The notes beneath the pieces were generated by a model, which was not told where the DNA came from, did no database searches, and saw nothing but the letters and a program-made list of their open reading frames with translations. A DNA stretch of 64,000 bases from Methanosalsum natronophilum (GTDB taxonomy: Archaea; Halobacteriota; Methanosarcinia; Methanosarcinales; Methanosarcinaceae), in assembly GCF_024808815.1 (NCBI RefSeq), contig NZ_JANUCS010000002.1:124001-188000 (forward strand). Reading direction: 5' to 3'. Positions 17,694 through 27,541 of this stretch are shown piece after piece; the first letter of the stretch is position 1; each line of letters starts with the position of its first letter. The position numbers were made by a program, and so were the translations under genes.

Positions 17694-18320
17694 TTATTCC
17701 GCTTTATCCTTTATCTTCTTAAGCCTGAACGTATTCTCTCGTTCCATTTCTTCCAGCCTGAGTTTGATAAAGGTCATTGATTCTGTCAGTTCAGGGATCA
17801 CTTTGAACTCTAAAGCATTAACTCGCCTTTTAGTCTTCTCAATATCGTCAAGTAGTTTCTTGATAGTTGTCTCGATCTCGGCAGCGAGAATGATTTTTTC
17901 AACTAATATCTCATAAGCTTCTGCAGCTTCATCAATATAGGAACTGGTTCCAAGTATACCGTACCCACGTTTATTCATTGGTTTTGATACACTTGTAGAC
18001 TTTATTTTAGGTACTACTACACCCATTATATTATTACTTTCGAGTTCAATATCAGGTTCATCGCTTAAAGCAAATGCAGTTGATTTCACTGAAATGGTAC
18101 CTTCAACTGCCTTTGCAATTCCTATCTTAGTATTAGCCTCTTCATAGGCTGCATCCAACTCGGATCTAACATCTTTTGCCTGATTTAAGATCTCAAAGAA
18201 CTCTAAGATCAAACCATCCCTCTTCATCTTAAGTAGCTTATGTCCACTCTCAGAGAGTTTTATTTTTTTCTTGATCTCAATGAGTTCCGAACGAGTTGGT
18301 TTTACTTCAGTTGCGCCCAT
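17694..18320 (-). CDS. atpD: A1AO ATP synthase subunit D
   Basis: A 208-residue central-stalk subunit. The N-terminal EVKPTRSELIEIKKKIKL and the C-terminal TKRRVNALEFKVIPEL are characteristic of V/A-type subunit D, which forms the rotor shaft through the A3B3 head. Long alpha-helical hairpin composition is evident. I start at the ATG at 18320 (MGATEVKP); the frame extends three codons further to 18329. It follows subunit B by 25 bases. Confidence 0.95.
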   Translation of the reverse strand: MGATEVKPTRSELIEIKKKIKLSESGHKLLKMKRDGLILEFFEILNQAKDVRSELDAAYEEANTKIGIAKAVEGTISVKSTAFALSDEPDIELESNNIMGVVVPKIKSTSVSKPMNKRGYGILGTSSYIDEAAEAYEILVEKIILAAEIETTIKKLLDDIEKTKRRVNALEFKVIPELTESMTFIKLRLEEMERENTFRLKKIKDKAE

Positions 18321-18345
18321 GATTATCACCTATATTGCTCAAAGA

Positions 18346-19740
18346 TCATTCGTTCTTATCCTTGTGTTCTGGATGATATTTTTGTATATATTTATTATCG
18401 ATCCTGGTCAATTGAGATTCAGGCATTTGTGAGAGAATCTCCCACGCTATCCTTAGAGTATCATCTTCAATATCCCTATCTTCATCACGACCTTGTCTCA
18501 CGAACTTATCTTCAAAGACATCCGCAAATTCAAGGATATGTTGATCCCTTTCAGACAATGCTTCTTTCCCAACGATAGCGACCAGACCTCTCAAGTCCCT
18601 ACCTTCTGCATAAGTAGCATATAATTGGTCAGATACTGCTTTATGATCATCTCTTGTCTTACCATCACCAATACCAGAGTTCATTAGACGTGATAGTGAC
18701 GGTAGGACATTGATAGGTGGATAAATACCTTTTCTGTGCAATTCTCTTGAAACTACTATCTGGCCTTCAGTAATATATCCAGATAAATCAGGTATTGGGT
18801 GTGTTATATCATCACCAGGCATTGTTAGGATAGAGAACTGAGTAACTGATCCTTTCTGACCCTTGATAACACCGGCCCTTTCATAGATCGAAGCAAGGTC
18901 AGTGTACATGTAACCAGGGTACCCACGACGACCTGGTACTTCTTCACGAGCTGCACCGATCTGTCTCAAAGATTCACAATAATTAGTGATATCTGTCAAG
19001 ATAACAAGTACGTGCATGTCATGTTCATATGCCAGATATTCAGCAGCCGTCAATGCCATACGAGGTGTGATCAATCGTTCAACAGCAGGATCATCTGCTA
19101 GGTTCAGGAAAACCACAGCTCGTTCAAGAGCACCTGTCTTCTCGAAATCCTGCATGAAATACTGTGCTTCTTCGTTAGTGATACCCATTGCAGCAAAGAC
19201 TACCGCGAAATCCTCTTCAGAACCTCTGACCTTAGCCTGTCTTGCAATCTGTAACGCGATCTCGTTATGAGGTAAACCTGCTCCCGAGAAGATCGGAAGT
19301 TTCTGACCACGCACAAGTGTATTGGTACCATCAATAGTAGAGATACCTGTTTGAATGAACTCTTCAGGTTGTTTCCTGGAGTAAGGGTTCATTGAAGCAC
19401 CCCTAATATCCAATCTCTTATCAGGTACTACTCGAGGTCCACCATCAAGTGGTTCACCAGATCCTGATAAAATCCTACCAAGCATGTCCTTTGATACGGA
19501 TAACTTAATAGTCTCTCCAGTAAATATAACACCTGATTCATCATTTAAACCACCAGTACCTTCAAACACCTGTACTGCAACTATATCTTCAGATGTGTCA
19601 AGTACCTGACCTCTCTTTGTGGTTCCATCAGGCAAATTGATCTGAACAAGTTCATCGTATCCTACAGGTTCAGTTTTTTCAAGGAATATAAGTGGTCCAG
19701 AAATCTCAACGATTGTTTTGTATTCTTTGGTCATGTTCAT
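18346..19740 (-). CDS. atpB: A1AO ATP synthase subunit B (non-catalytic)
   Basis: A 464-residue regulatory nucleotide-binding subunit. It shares the fold of subunit A but lacks a canonical P-loop, having [13 protein letters not shown] instead, as expected for archaeal subunit B. Other markers are [30 protein letters not shown] and [15 protein letters not shown]. Two ATG codons (19740 and 19734) are possible starts; the first overlaps the stop of subunit A in an ATGA arrangement and follows a GGGAGG site. Confidence 0.97.
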   Translation of the reverse strand: MNMTKEYKTIVEISGPLIFLEKTEPVGYDELVQINLPDGTTKRGQVLDTSEDIVAVQVFEGTGGLNDESGVIFTGETIKLSVSKDMLGRILSGSGEPLDGGPRVVPDKRLDIRGASMNPYSRKQPEEFIQTGISTIDGTNTLVRGQKLPIFSGAGLPHNEIALQIARQAKVRGSEEDFAVVFAAMGITNEEAQYFMQDFEKTGALERAVVFLNLADDPAVERLITPRMALTAAEYLAYEHDMHVLVILTDITNYCESLRQIGAAREEVPGRRGYPGYMYTDLASIYERAGVIKGQKGSVTQFSILTMPGDDITHPIPDLSGYITEGQIVVSRELHRKGIYPPINVLPSLSRLMNSGIGDGKTRDDHKAVSDQLYATYAEGRDLRGLVAIVGKEALSERDQHILEFADVFEDKFVRQGRDEDRDIEDDTLRIAWEILSQMPESQLTRIDNKYIQKYHPEHKDKNE

Positions 19741-21473
19741 TTGCCTCCCAGTTGTGCAAACTCTTCATCCATCATCTCCAAGACCCTGTTCAGTTCAGTC
19801 TCAAATTCCTCTTCGAACTTGACCTTAGCAAGCTCGTCCTTTGCTTTTACTGAAATGATATCCTTGATGAGTACACCAGATTCAAGTGCTTCTGAGGCCA
19901 TATCACCATACTTTGAGATCGATTTTAGGAGCTTGTACTGTTTCTCGAAAGGACAGTATGTGTCCACAGGATGGAATGCGTTCTGTTGAAGGAAATATTC
20001 TCTTATAAGTCGTGCAACTTCAAGTTTTAATTGTTGGTCTTCTGGCAATGCGTCAGATCCTACAAGTTGTACAATTTCCTGTAATTCAGATTCTTCTTGT
20101 AGCATATCCATAGCATAGTTCCTGAGCTTAACCCAGTCAGAAGCAACATTTTCACTAAACCAATCTGACAAGTTCTCAGAATATAAACTGTAACTGGTCA
20201 ACCAGTTAATCGATGGGAAATGTCTCTTTTGTGCAAGCTTTGCATCAAGTGCCCAGAAAACCTTCACTATACGAAGCGTGTTCTGAGTAACAGGTTCTGA
20301 GAAGTCACCACCCGGTGGGGATACTGCCCCAATTACTGTAATTGAACCTTCAGTACCAGAATGTGATTGAACATACCCTGCCCTCTCATAGAATTCGGAC
20401 AATCTACCTGACAAGTATGCAGGATAACCTTCTTCACCGGGCATTTCTTCAAGTCGTGACGAGATCTCTCTCATAGCTTCAGCCCATCTCGAAGTAGAAT
20501 CTGCCATCAGTGATACATCATAACCCATGTCACGATAATATTCTGCAATAGTGATCCCGGTATAAACTGAAGCTTCACGAGCAGCTACTGGCATGTTCGA
20601 AGTATTCGCGATAAGTACAGTTCTTTCCATCAAAGGTCTGCCAGTCTTTGGATCCTCGAGTTCTGGGAACTCACTGAGAACATCAGCCATCTCATTACCA
20701 CGTTCACCACATCCGATATAAACAACTATATCAGTATCACTCCACTTTGCAAGTTGTTGCTGAGTAACAGTCTTTCCAGACCCGAACGGTCCAGGGATTG
20801 CTGCAGTACCACCTTTTGCTACAGGAAACATTCCATCAAGGATACGTTGACCTGTAACCAATGGTCTGTTTGGCATCAATTTCTTTACTACAGGTCGTGG
20901 TACCCTAACAGGCCATTCCTGCATCATTGTAAGTTCAGTACCGTCAGATAATATACATACAGGAGTATCAACTGTGAACTCACCACTCTTGATATCAGAT
21001 ACTGAGCCTGATACACCTGGTTTCACCATGACCTTATGTTCAATGTTAGGTGTCTCTTGAACTATACCAATAACATCTCCACCCTTTACCGAATCTCCTT
21101 TGGATACAGTGGGTTTGAAATCCCATTTCTTCTCGCGATCAAGCCCGTTTGCAGTCACACCTCTTTGTATGAAATTACCCATTTTTTCTTCAAGTACTTT
21201 AAGTGGTCTCTGAATACCATCATAAATACTTTCCAATAATCCGGGTCCAAGTTCAACAGAGAGCGGCATACCTGTATTCACAACAGGTTCACCAGGTCTG
21301 ATACCTGCAGTCTCTTCATATACCTGAACAGTAGCTTTTTCATTTTCGATCCTGATCACTTCACCCATCAGTCCTTCATGTCCGACCTTAACCACATCAT
21401 ACATCTTTGGTTTAATGCCGACAACAGTGACAACAGGCCCTGCAATTCGATAAATTTTACCTTTTACTTCCAC
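19737..21473 (-). CDS. atpA: A1AO ATP synthase subunit A (catalytic)
   Basis: A 578-residue catalytic subunit that makes or hydrolyses ATP in the soluble head. The P-loop [13 protein letters not shown] is near residue 229, the catalytic glutamate lies in GCGERGNEM, and the A/V-type non-homologous insert precedes the nucleotide-binding domain, with no sign of an intein. The [16 protein letters not shown] segment confirms the family. The start overlaps the end of the subunit F gene by ten bases. Confidence 0.98.
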   Translation of the reverse strand: MEVKGKIYRIAGPVVTVVGIKPKMYDVVKVGHEGLMGEVIRIENEKATVQVYEETAGIRPGEPVVNTGMPLSVELGPGLLESIYDGIQRPLKVLEEKMGNFIQRGVTANGLDREKKWDFKPTVSKGDSVKGGDVIGIVQETPNIEHKVMVKPGVSGSVSDIKSGEFTVDTPVCILSDGTELTMMQEWPVRVPRPVVKKLMPNRPLVTGQRILDGMFPVAKGGTAAIPGPFGSGKTVTQQQLAKWSDTDIVVYIGCGERGNEMADVLSEFPELEDPKTGRPLMERTVLIANTSNMPVAAREASVYTGITIAEYYRDMGYDVSLMADSTSRWAEAMREISSRLEEMPGEEGYPAYLSGRLSEFYERAGYVQSHSGTEGSITVIGAVSPPGGDFSEPVTQNTLRIVKVFWALDAKLAQKRHFPSINWLTSYSLYSENLSDWFSENVASDWVKLRNYAMDMLQEESELQEIVQLVGSDALPEDQQLKLEVARLIREYFLQQNAFHPVDTYCPFEKQYKLLKSISKYGDMASEALESGVLIKDIISVKAKDELAKVKFEEEFETELNRVLEMMDEEFAQLGGK

Positions 21474-21766
21474 AGATCTACACCTACCGATTGTTTTATT
21501 TTATCTCGTAGATTCGAGCTTTCCCCAGTACCTCCAAGAGTTACTACCGTGGGTTCAACTGATTCATTTAATTTCAATTTCAATATTTCCGGTAGTTTTT
21601 TAAGGTCATTTTCATGCATTATAAGAATACCAACTTTTGGATCTTCAAGAATACTTCGTACAGTACTCTCAAGCTCATTATCATTGGCTTCATGTACCTT
21701 TCTGATACCAGCCAGTCTAAATCCAGTTACAAATTCACCATTTCCAACAACAGCCAATTCCATCAA
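21464..21766 (-). CDS. atpF: A1AO ATP synthase subunit F
   Basis: A 100-residue central-stalk subunit. It begins [19 protein letters not shown], the standard start of V/A-type subunit F, and has the [13 protein letters not shown] segment and the TVVTLGG strand. The start overlaps the stop of subunit C in an ATGA junction and the end overlaps subunit A, giving a tightly coupled C-F-A translation unit. Confidence 0.95.
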   Translation of the reverse strand: MMELAVVGNGEFVTGFRLAGIRKVHEANDNELESTVRSILEDPKVGILIMHENDLKKLPEILKLKLNESVEPTVVTLGGTGESSNLRDKIKQSVGVDLWK

Positions 21767-22881
21767 ATCACCAACTGGTTCCTAATAATTTCATCCGAGA
21801 GTCCCGCAGACTTACCTCGAACTATTATACGTAAATTGTTAACTTCATTGTTCTTTGTGATAATGTAATCCATGATAGTCGCAATGGATAGAGGATTTGC
21901 ATGTGAGAATTGTCTTGCATAAGTCAATGAATATTTCTTTAAACTCGTTTCCATAGCTATCAGTGAACTCATCTCAATACTACAACAGTCCGATATCTTA
22001 TCCCATAGAGAATACCGTTTCAACTCATCTATGAACTCTTCATAAGATAACGATACCAGTTTCTTTAAATCGTCCATTTCAAATACGTTTCCGTTATCGA
22101 TCATCATTTCCATGATCTCGTCTTCTGCAAGATTTTCTTTCTTGGTCCTAAACAAAGTAAGCAAGTTTCTCACATCGATCTCGGTCTGAACGAACCTTAA
22201 AAATAACTTGAACTCTTTGGTCCTAGTCTCATAAATTGACTGATACAAATGCTCATAATACATTTTATCAAGCATATTCTCAATGTCAGAAAGATTAGTA
22301 CCGTCAAACTGTTTTAGTATCTGATAATAATAACTTTCAGAAAACGCTTCTATCACCTCATCAGTTGACTCTTTTCCAGCTAAACCTGACAAGAAGGTAT
22401 AAGTATACTCACCTGCAGAAACTAAGTTTTCTTTGATCTCAGCAGATGATGCACCAACATGTTTTCCACGAAGAATAGTTTTTATGTTCCAGACATCAAA
22501 TTTTCTCAGATACTCTGTAATCAAATATTTTGGTTCATCTTCTGAGATATTAATCAATTTTGTAAAAGATACTGCTAGATTTCGATTCAACGCATGTTCT
22601 ACCAAATCAGCACTCTCGTACGACTGAGCCAGTTGATCTATATCTTCTTTATATGAAGATTCCTGAATGTACCTGGCAATTTGATCAATTTCCATATTCA
22701 TAAGTCTGGGATACGTTTCTTTTGGAAATAGATGGCCTTTCATTCCTTTTACACGTGCATTGAGATAAGAGTAATTGGCAGTACCTTTCCTACTACCTTT
22801 AATATGGCGTGTACCAATCAATCCATTCCAACCGCGTTTCAATCCATTCCAACCGCGTTCTATTGTATCCATTAACGACAT
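21763..22881 (-). CDS. atpC: A1AO ATP synthase subunit C
   Basis: A 372-residue funnel-shaped subunit that joins the membrane ring to the central stalk (homologue of eukaryotic V-ATPase subunit d). The family segment [20 protein letters not shown] is at about residues 36-55, and the C-terminal region has [20 protein letters not shown]. Preceding it is an unusual duplicated RGWNGL heptad (see the repeat at 22820-22860) that lengthens the N-terminus. A seven-base gap separates it from subunit E. Confidence 0.95.
   Translation of the reverse strand: MSLMDTIERGWNGLKRGWNGLIGTRHIKGSRKGTANYSYLNARVKGMKGHLFPKETYPRLMNMEIDQIARYIQESSYKEDIDQLAQSYESADLVEHALNRNLAVSFTKLINISEDEPKYLITEYLRKFDVWNIKTILRGKHVGASSAEIKENLVSAGEYTYTFLSGLAGKESTDEVIEAFSESYYYQILKQFDGTNLSDIENMLDKMYYEHLYQSIYETRTKEFKLFLRFVQTEIDVRNLLTLFRTKKENLAEDEIMEMMIDNGNVFEMDDLKKLVSLSYEEFIDELKRYSLWDKISDCCSIEMSSLIAMETSLKKYSLTYARQFSHANPLSIATIMDYIITKNNEVNNLRIIVRGKSAGLSDEIIRNQLVI
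22820..22860. repeat. 21-base tandem duplication inside the start of atpC
   Basis: AATCCATTCCAACCGCGTT occurs twice with a 21-base period (22820-22838 and 22841-22859). It encodes a repeated RGWNGL unit near the subunit C N-terminus and keeps the frame. Confidence 0.85.
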
Positions 22882-22887
22882 TTAAAC

Positions 22888-23439
22888 TCACCCAAACAAG
22901 ATATCAGATATTTCTTTAAGAGAGCGCTCATTTACTTCTTTGAGTATAGATTCATAAGTATAATCTAGACGGACTTTTCCATCCTCGTCCTCTATAATAA
23001 CGCCACCAACACAGTCAATATTACCGGCATATTCGAGAGATGTAAGTTTCTTGACAATTGGTTCAGATTCCTTGTTAGAATAGACTTTAGTACCATTTTC
23101 AGCCTGTTTATCGAGTATGGTTTTCAAGTATTCCTCGTTCTTCTCAGGACTCAAGTGGGATAACGATTCTAAGGCTTTATCGAAAACTTCGTCAGGCATT
23201 TCTTTCTTGACATTTAGAATAATACGTTTTACGTCAAGTTTGGCACTGGATAATTCCTGCCGACGCATATTATCGATATCTTCTTCAGCTTTTAGCAATC
23301 TATCTCCCTTGATCTTCTTCGCCTTTTGTCTTGCTTCATCTAGTATCCTGGTAGCTTCTTCATCTGCCTCTTGTTGAATTTTAGAGACTTCGTCCTTAGA
23401 AGCTTCCTTTATATCATTAAGTACTGGTTCAAGACCCAT
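22888..23439 (-). CDS. atpE: A1AO ATP synthase subunit E
   Basis: A 183-residue peripheral-stalk subunit that pairs with subunit H. The first 80 residues are a charged right-handed coiled coil (IQQEADEEATRILDEARQ) and the C-terminal part is the globular head with CVGGVIIEDEDGKVRLDYT, a hallmark of V/A-type subunit E. It follows the rotor subunit gene after a 56-base gap that holds a strong hairpin. Confidence 0.95.
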   Translation of the reverse strand: MGLEPVLNDIKEASKDEVSKIQQEADEEATRILDEARQKAKKIKGDRLLKAEEDIDNMRRQELSSAKLDVKRIILNVKKEMPDEVFDKALESLSHLSPEKNEEYLKTILDKQAENGTKVYSNKESEPIVKKLTSLEYAGNIDCVGGVIIEDEDGKVRLDYTYESILKEVNERSLKEISDILFG

Positions 23440-23459
23440 CCTATCACATCCTAAAATAA

Positions 23460-23482
23460 TTAAAGGGTAAGATACCCTTTAA
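23460..23482 (-). promoter_or_regulatory. Intercistronic hairpin after the rotor subunit gene
   Basis: TTAAAGGGTA and TACCCTTTAA form a perfect 10-base stem with a three-base loop between atpK (stop at 23496) and atpE (start at 23439). It could act as a partial terminator or mRNA stabiliser giving extra c-subunit message, since the rotor ring needs many copies. The structure is seen; the role is inference. Confidence 0.55.
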
Positions 23483-23495
23483 AACACTTTCCAGC

Positions 23496-23726
23496 TCACG
23501 CAATGATCAATGCAACTACCAGGCCAAAGATAACGATAGCTTCTGGGATAACAGTCAGGATAAGAGCTTTACCAAACAAAGCTTCGTTCTCTATAATAGC
23601 ACCTATAGCTGCACTTCCGATCTCTCTCTGTACCAGAGCTGTTGCAATTGCTGTAATTCCAACTGCTAATGCTGCACCGATTGCTTTCCATCCTTCAGGG
23701 TTAGTCCATATGCTTGGTTCTGTCAT
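23496..23726 (-). CDS. atpK: A1AO ATP synthase rotor subunit K (c subunit)
   Basis: A 76-residue proteolipid with two transmembrane helices, forming the ion-carrying ring. Helix one contains GAALAVGITAIATALVQREIG and helix two LTVIPEAIVIFGLVVALI (each shown in part), with the ion-binding glutamate in the PEA motif. There is one carboxylate and one hairpin, so this is the short form and not a duplicated one. Gln in helix one could contribute to sodium coordination, but coupling ion choice cannot be decided by eye. ATG at 23726. Confidence 0.95.
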   Translation of the reverse strand: MTEPSIWTNPEGWKAIGAALAVGITAIATALVQREIGSAAIGAIIENEALFGKALILTVIPEAIVIFGLVVALIIA

Positions 23727-23762
23727 GTTTCTTATTCCTCCAATTTTTTTCTATGATTTTTT

Positions 23763-25694
23763 TTATTTTAAATTTCCAAATGGGTTATAGATTCTGCCAC
23801 CGCCTTCGTAGAATTTAGTGAAAAACTCTACGTACTGCAACCTAATTGCATGTAAACCGGGGGCTATAATACTCAGGACCGTGTTTAATGCGTGTCCTAA
23901 TATTAATACGAGTATTGCAAATATTGTCATCAGTCCAAATGACTCAGGCATCACCATTTCTAGACTGATCATATTTATGGTTGATGCAATGTAAATGTGG
24001 GATAGTCCTACAGCAGCAACACGCGTGTATGACACTGTGTTACTTATAAATGATGGGATCTCGATAGGTCCCTGAACACCTTCACCTCTAAACAGCATCC
24101 CAATACTTAACACTAGTACTGCGAGTCCTGCCCAGATCGGAATATATCCGAGGTATCCAAGTGCTAATAGCAAAAAGGATATTTGCAACACGAACCAGCT
24201 ACCTTTTTCAAAGACAGCTTCAACAAATCCGTGGTTCCTGTGTACCTTGAGGAATCCTAGTAGGTATCCAAGATTGATGTGTAATAAACCTATGACCACT
24301 GATAATACAAGTATCGTATCGATCACGTATTGTCTATGTAATGGATACTGTATCATCTCATTACTTATAGGTGATACGAACAGATCGATCGTCATGAATC
24401 CTGGTATCAGTCCTGCCTGGAACGCTCCATCAGCAGTATAATATCCAGCTAATGGGAATCCGAATATCTCCATATATATCAGTCCAAACATCAGCGAGAA
24501 TATCTGACACACTATCAGTACAATCATTAATGATCTCACTGTGGGTATACTAACCAGTTTGTATACTGCATAAGCAATACCTAACAGTAATAGAGAATAA
24601 CCCATATCTCCTAGGATCAGACCATAGAATAATGGGAATGTAAAGAACAATACTATCGTAGGATCGAGCTCGTGATATTTTGGACGAGAGAAAAGGTCCA
24701 CAAGTTCCTGGAATGGTTGTGCGAACTTCTTGTTATTATACTCAGTAGGTGGATCCCTAGGTTCAGCTGACCCAAAATCCTTCTCCTCGAGTTTAGATAT
24801 ATTGATCCTATTATCAGTAGCTTCATTCAATGACTTTTCGAGAATTTCAAAATCCTGAGTCGGTACCCATCCATCAATAACAAATGTGTGATCTGATGTT
24901 GCTATTCTAAGCGGCGCTTCAAGTTTCTCGTTCTCAACAGATAATTTCTTTTCACCTGCAAGAATGAATTCAGAATATTGTTCTTTCAGATCAATGATCT
25001 CTTCTTCAATACTTTCGATCTTGAGCTCAAGTTTCTCAATATCCTGGTCGATCTTCGTAATGTTCTCTGAAGGTAGACCGTGGACATCAGGAACCTTAAG
25101 TTCTTTGAATGATCGGTTAGAAAGTATGTTAGAAACTGCCTCTTCATGTCCTATTGGAACAAAGAGTGCTATTGTGGATGAATGTGAATCAGTGAAAAGT
25201 TCAAAGGATGATGTGATATCTTCGATCTCAGGCTTTATATTGACACCTATACTGCCTACAAAGACCTTTAAATTATCATATCCTCGATATAGTTCGAGGT
25301 CAACAGGAATACCGGCCAAAGGTAAAAGGTCGTTCTTAAGAGTTTCAAGTTCACGTACCTGTGCTTCCACGTCCTTACGCGCTTCAGTCTTCTGGGAAAC
25401 AAGGTCATCGAGTTCTTCCAGTTTCTGGTCGAATTCTTCAGGTATTTCGTCCAATGTAGGAGTAGTATACTTTTTCTCAAGTTCAAGTAAACTTGTCAAT
25501 GATCTTAACTTAACAAGTTTCCTGGATACTTCACTTGCCTTCTCGAAAGGTTTGCCTATATTGAATCCGGTTTCCTCTTCATTATAGTCATCTATATGCA
25601 ATAAACTTAGTTCATGTAGTTTATCGACAGTATCTTTCATTATGTTCCTGTGCCCAACAATCAAAGCATGTGTCATTGGTTTAGGACTAAGCAT
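23763..25694 (-). CDS. atpI: A1AO ATP synthase subunit I (a subunit)
   Basis: A 643-residue stator membrane subunit. The N-terminal half (to about residue 340) is a cytoplasmic coiled-coil arm, and the C-terminal half has seven to eight membrane helices carrying the ion half-channels. PTIVLFFTFPLFYGLILGD and the late VSYTRVAAVGLSH segment with its essential arginine are characteristic (parts shown). I start at ATG 25694 (MLSPKPM), which overlaps the end of the subunit H gene by eight bases. The usual family length is about 640-680 residues. Confidence 0.97.
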   Translation of the reverse strand: MLSPKPMTHALIVGHRNIMKDTVDKLHELSLLHIDDYNEEETGFNIGKPFEKASEVSRKLVKLRSLTSLLELEKKYTTPTLDEIPEEFDQKLEELDDLVSQKTEARKDVEAQVRELETLKNDLLPLAGIPVDLELYRGYDNLKVFVGSIGVNIKPEIEDITSSFELFTDSHSSTIALFVPIGHEEAVSNILSNRSFKELKVPDVHGLPSENITKIDQDIEKLELKIESIEEEIIDLKEQYSEFILAGEKKLSVENEKLEAPLRIATSDHTFVIDGWVPTQDFEILEKSLNEATDNRINISKLEEKDFGSAEPRDPPTEYNNKKFAQPFQELVDLFSRPKYHELDPTIVLFFTFPLFYGLILGDMGYSLLLLGIAYAVYKLVSIPTVRSLMIVLIVCQIFSLMFGLIYMEIFGFPLAGYYTADGAFQAGLIPGFMTIDLFVSPISNEMIQYPLHRQYVIDTILVLSVVIGLLHINLGYLLGFLKVHRNHGFVEAVFEKGSWFVLQISFLLLALGYLGYIPIWAGLAVLVLSIGMLFRGEGVQGPIEIPSFISNTVSYTRVAAVGLSHIYIASTINMISLEMVMPESFGLMTIFAILVLILGHALNTVLSIIAPGLHAIRLQYVEFFTKFYEGGGRIYNPFGNLK

Positions 25695-26013
25695 GTACCG
25701 ACCTCTCAAATTCTTTCAAGAGATAATCAATAGCTTCATCCATATTAGTTCGTGCTTTGCTTCTAAGTGCTTCAGCTTCCTCATTGCCTTTATCGATGAT
25801 CTTTTCACGCTCTGATTGGATCTCTTTTTGAGCAGATCGCATTGAGTTATCTGCTGACTCTTCAGCTTCAGCTTCAGCCTGCTTTATGATCTCTCTAGCC
25901 TCTGCTCGAGCCTTGGACACTTTTTTATTCTTAGCCTCAATGGCTTCTTCAACCATTTCTTTTGCACTTGTTTCTGTTTCCTTAATTTGTGATAAGATTT
26001 CAGCTTTGGCCAT
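25687..26013 (-). CDS. atpH: A1AO ATP synthase subunit H
   Basis: A 108-residue peripheral-stalk coiled coil, the first gene of the ATP synthase operon. The sequence is dominated by Ala/Glu/Lys heptads (EAEAEAEESADN-like), as expected for the partner of subunit E. I start at ATG 26013 (MAKAEIL), which has a GAGG site at proper distance; an upstream in-frame ATG at 26025 is part of that site. The gene ends in TAG followed one codon later by TAA, so amber readthrough would add only two residues. Confidence 0.9.
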   Translation of the reverse strand: MAKAEILSQIKETETSAKEMVEEAIEAKNKKVSKARAEAREIIKQAEAEAEESADNSMRSAQKEIQSEREKIIDKGNEEAEALRSKARTNMDEAIDYLLKEFERSVHA

Positions 26014-26079
26014 ATGAATCCTCATTGAGATTGTAATGATATTTGTAAGTCAAAAGAATGTTCTTTCCTATTGCTAACT

Positions 26080-26092
26080 TACATATAAGTTA
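26080..26092 (-). promoter_or_regulatory. TATA-type promoter candidate for the ATP synthase operon
   Basis: ACTTATATGT on the minus strand (26081-26090) lies about 70 bases upstream of the subunit H start. The spacer 26014-26235 has no gene. Placement suggests a leader of roughly 45 bases. Confidence 0.35.
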
Positions 26093-26235
26093 TTCGGTTT
26101 TAGTTGACATAGTTGACAGGTGTAGCTTTTCTAATAAAATAAGTCATATATAACTCTAATGTCAACTAGAATTCAAAAAATATTTCACAAAAATTATGAA
26201 AATGGGAAAAGAATTCCCTGCTTTGAAAAACAAAA

Positions 26236-27417
26236 TTAACGGTCCATCCTATAAGGCAATGTAGAACTGCTGGGAATTGTATGAATATATTCTTGCCTAA
26301 AAGACGTATCCCTCATCATACAAGATTCAGCAGAACACTTGTATGCAGAATGTGATGTCATTTTCTTCCAAGCTGCCTTTAATCCTTCTTCTCTGATATT
26401 ACCAAAGGATAATGGTGTATAAGCACACGGTAATACATCACCTGCAGAGGTCACATGTATCCATCTGCGACCAGCAAAACACCCAAACTGGTCAGGTCCC
26501 ATAAAGTAGGGGAAAGCAGTTACCCTTGGCCCTTCTTTTCTAGCATTCATTTTTTTCTGGAATGATGCTAATCTATCAACATCTTGCTCCGATATGACCT
26601 CATCCTCGTGTTCCAGCCAGCGTCCAACTGCAACTATCTCATAAAGGGACATCTCATCCATACCAAGCTCAGATGCCAATTCATAGAAATCAGGTAAATT
26701 ATCGATATTCTCAGGTGATACTACTATGAACATATCAGTGAATATCCCTGCATTCTTTGAGTTCTTTATACCTTCAATAGCTTCCTTATACGAACCCTTA
26801 CGACCACGTACCCTATCATGTTCTTCCTCGAAAGGACTGTCCATGCTCACTCGCATTGCATAGAGTCCAGCTTCCTTGAGTTCTTTTGCCCTTTGTTCAG
26901 TTAAACCATACCCTGAAGTGAAACATGTAGCTATAGCTTTACTTGAATTCACGTTTGCTACCATATCCACCAGATCTCTACGAAGCATGGTCTCACCACC
27001 ATCAAATGATATCAAATACGAGCCCATCTCAATAGCTTCATTTACAGTATCATTGATCTCATTTAAAGAAAGTTCAGGGTCAGCTACAATGTCTGCTGCA
27101 CCACAGTGAATACATTTATTAGGACAGTTCATAGTGATACCAATGGATAATTGATCAGGTACTTTCCTGTTCCGCAAAGGTGCCATTTGTGCAGCTATCA
27201 CGCGATTAAAGGCATCACTTGGTATCGGGGGTACCCATGTGGAAAATATTATCTTATCATCTTCAGATAATACCGGTTTCTCGTCCTCGAACATCTTATT
27301 AATACGTCTGATCACGGGTCTGGCTAAAGCACCCAGAGTACCTTCAGCTTCAAGTACAACCCTTTCGTTTTCTGTATTTGCATTCACCTTAAGTAACGTA
27401 CTATCATAAACACGCAT
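26236..27417 (-). CDS. Radical SAM/SPASM-type enzyme of unknown substrate
   Basis: A 393-residue protein. The radical SAM cluster motif CPNKCIHC is at about residue 107, followed by the GGE-type SAM motif (FDGGETMLRRD). The C-terminal part carries further cysteines (FGCFAGRR, VLPCAYTPLSFGNI, CSAESC) in the pattern of a SPASM or twitch auxiliary iron-sulfur site. The first 90 residues are an unusual N-terminal domain without recognised motifs. It is not AhbC or NirJ, whose N-terminal RYGRHSGKLP-type segment is absent. It sits between the ATP synthase operon and a polyprenyl synthase followed by cytochrome c maturation genes, so a role in a membrane electron-carrier or heme-related pathway is possible but unproven. 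Confidence 0.8.
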   Translation of the reverse strand: MRVYDSTLLKVNANTENERVVLEAEGTLGALARPVIRRINKMFEDEKPVLSEDDKIIFSTWVPPIPSDAFNRVIAAQMAPLRNRKVPDQLSIGITMNCPNKCIHCGAADIVADPELSLNEINDTVNEAIEMGSYLISFDGGETMLRRDLVDMVANVNSSKAIATCFTSGYGLTEQRAKELKEAGLYAMRVSMDSPFEEEHDRVRGRKGSYKEAIEGIKNSKNAGIFTDMFIVVSPENIDNLPDFYELASELGMDEMSLYEIVAVGRWLEHEDEVISEQDVDRLASFQKKMNARKEGPRVTAFPYFMGPDQFGCFAGRRWIHVTSAGDVLPCAYTPLSFGNIREEGLKAAWKKMTSHSAYKCSAESCMMRDTSFRQEYIHTIPSSSTLPYRMDR

Positions 27418-27541
27418 AAATTCACCTAAAAAATCTTATCAATAGACATTATTAGAATTAGAACATTTGTCTATCCTATTAACACAACATAAAATGTTAA
27501 TTAAATCGTTCATTCGTACTTATATTGGAACCTTGACCTAC

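Noticed and set aside
26236-27417. Assignment of the radical SAM protein as AhbC, the missing heme enzyme
   Set aside because: The characteristic N-terminal segment of AhbC/NirJ and its cluster context motif are absent, and the gene is on the other strand in a different unit.
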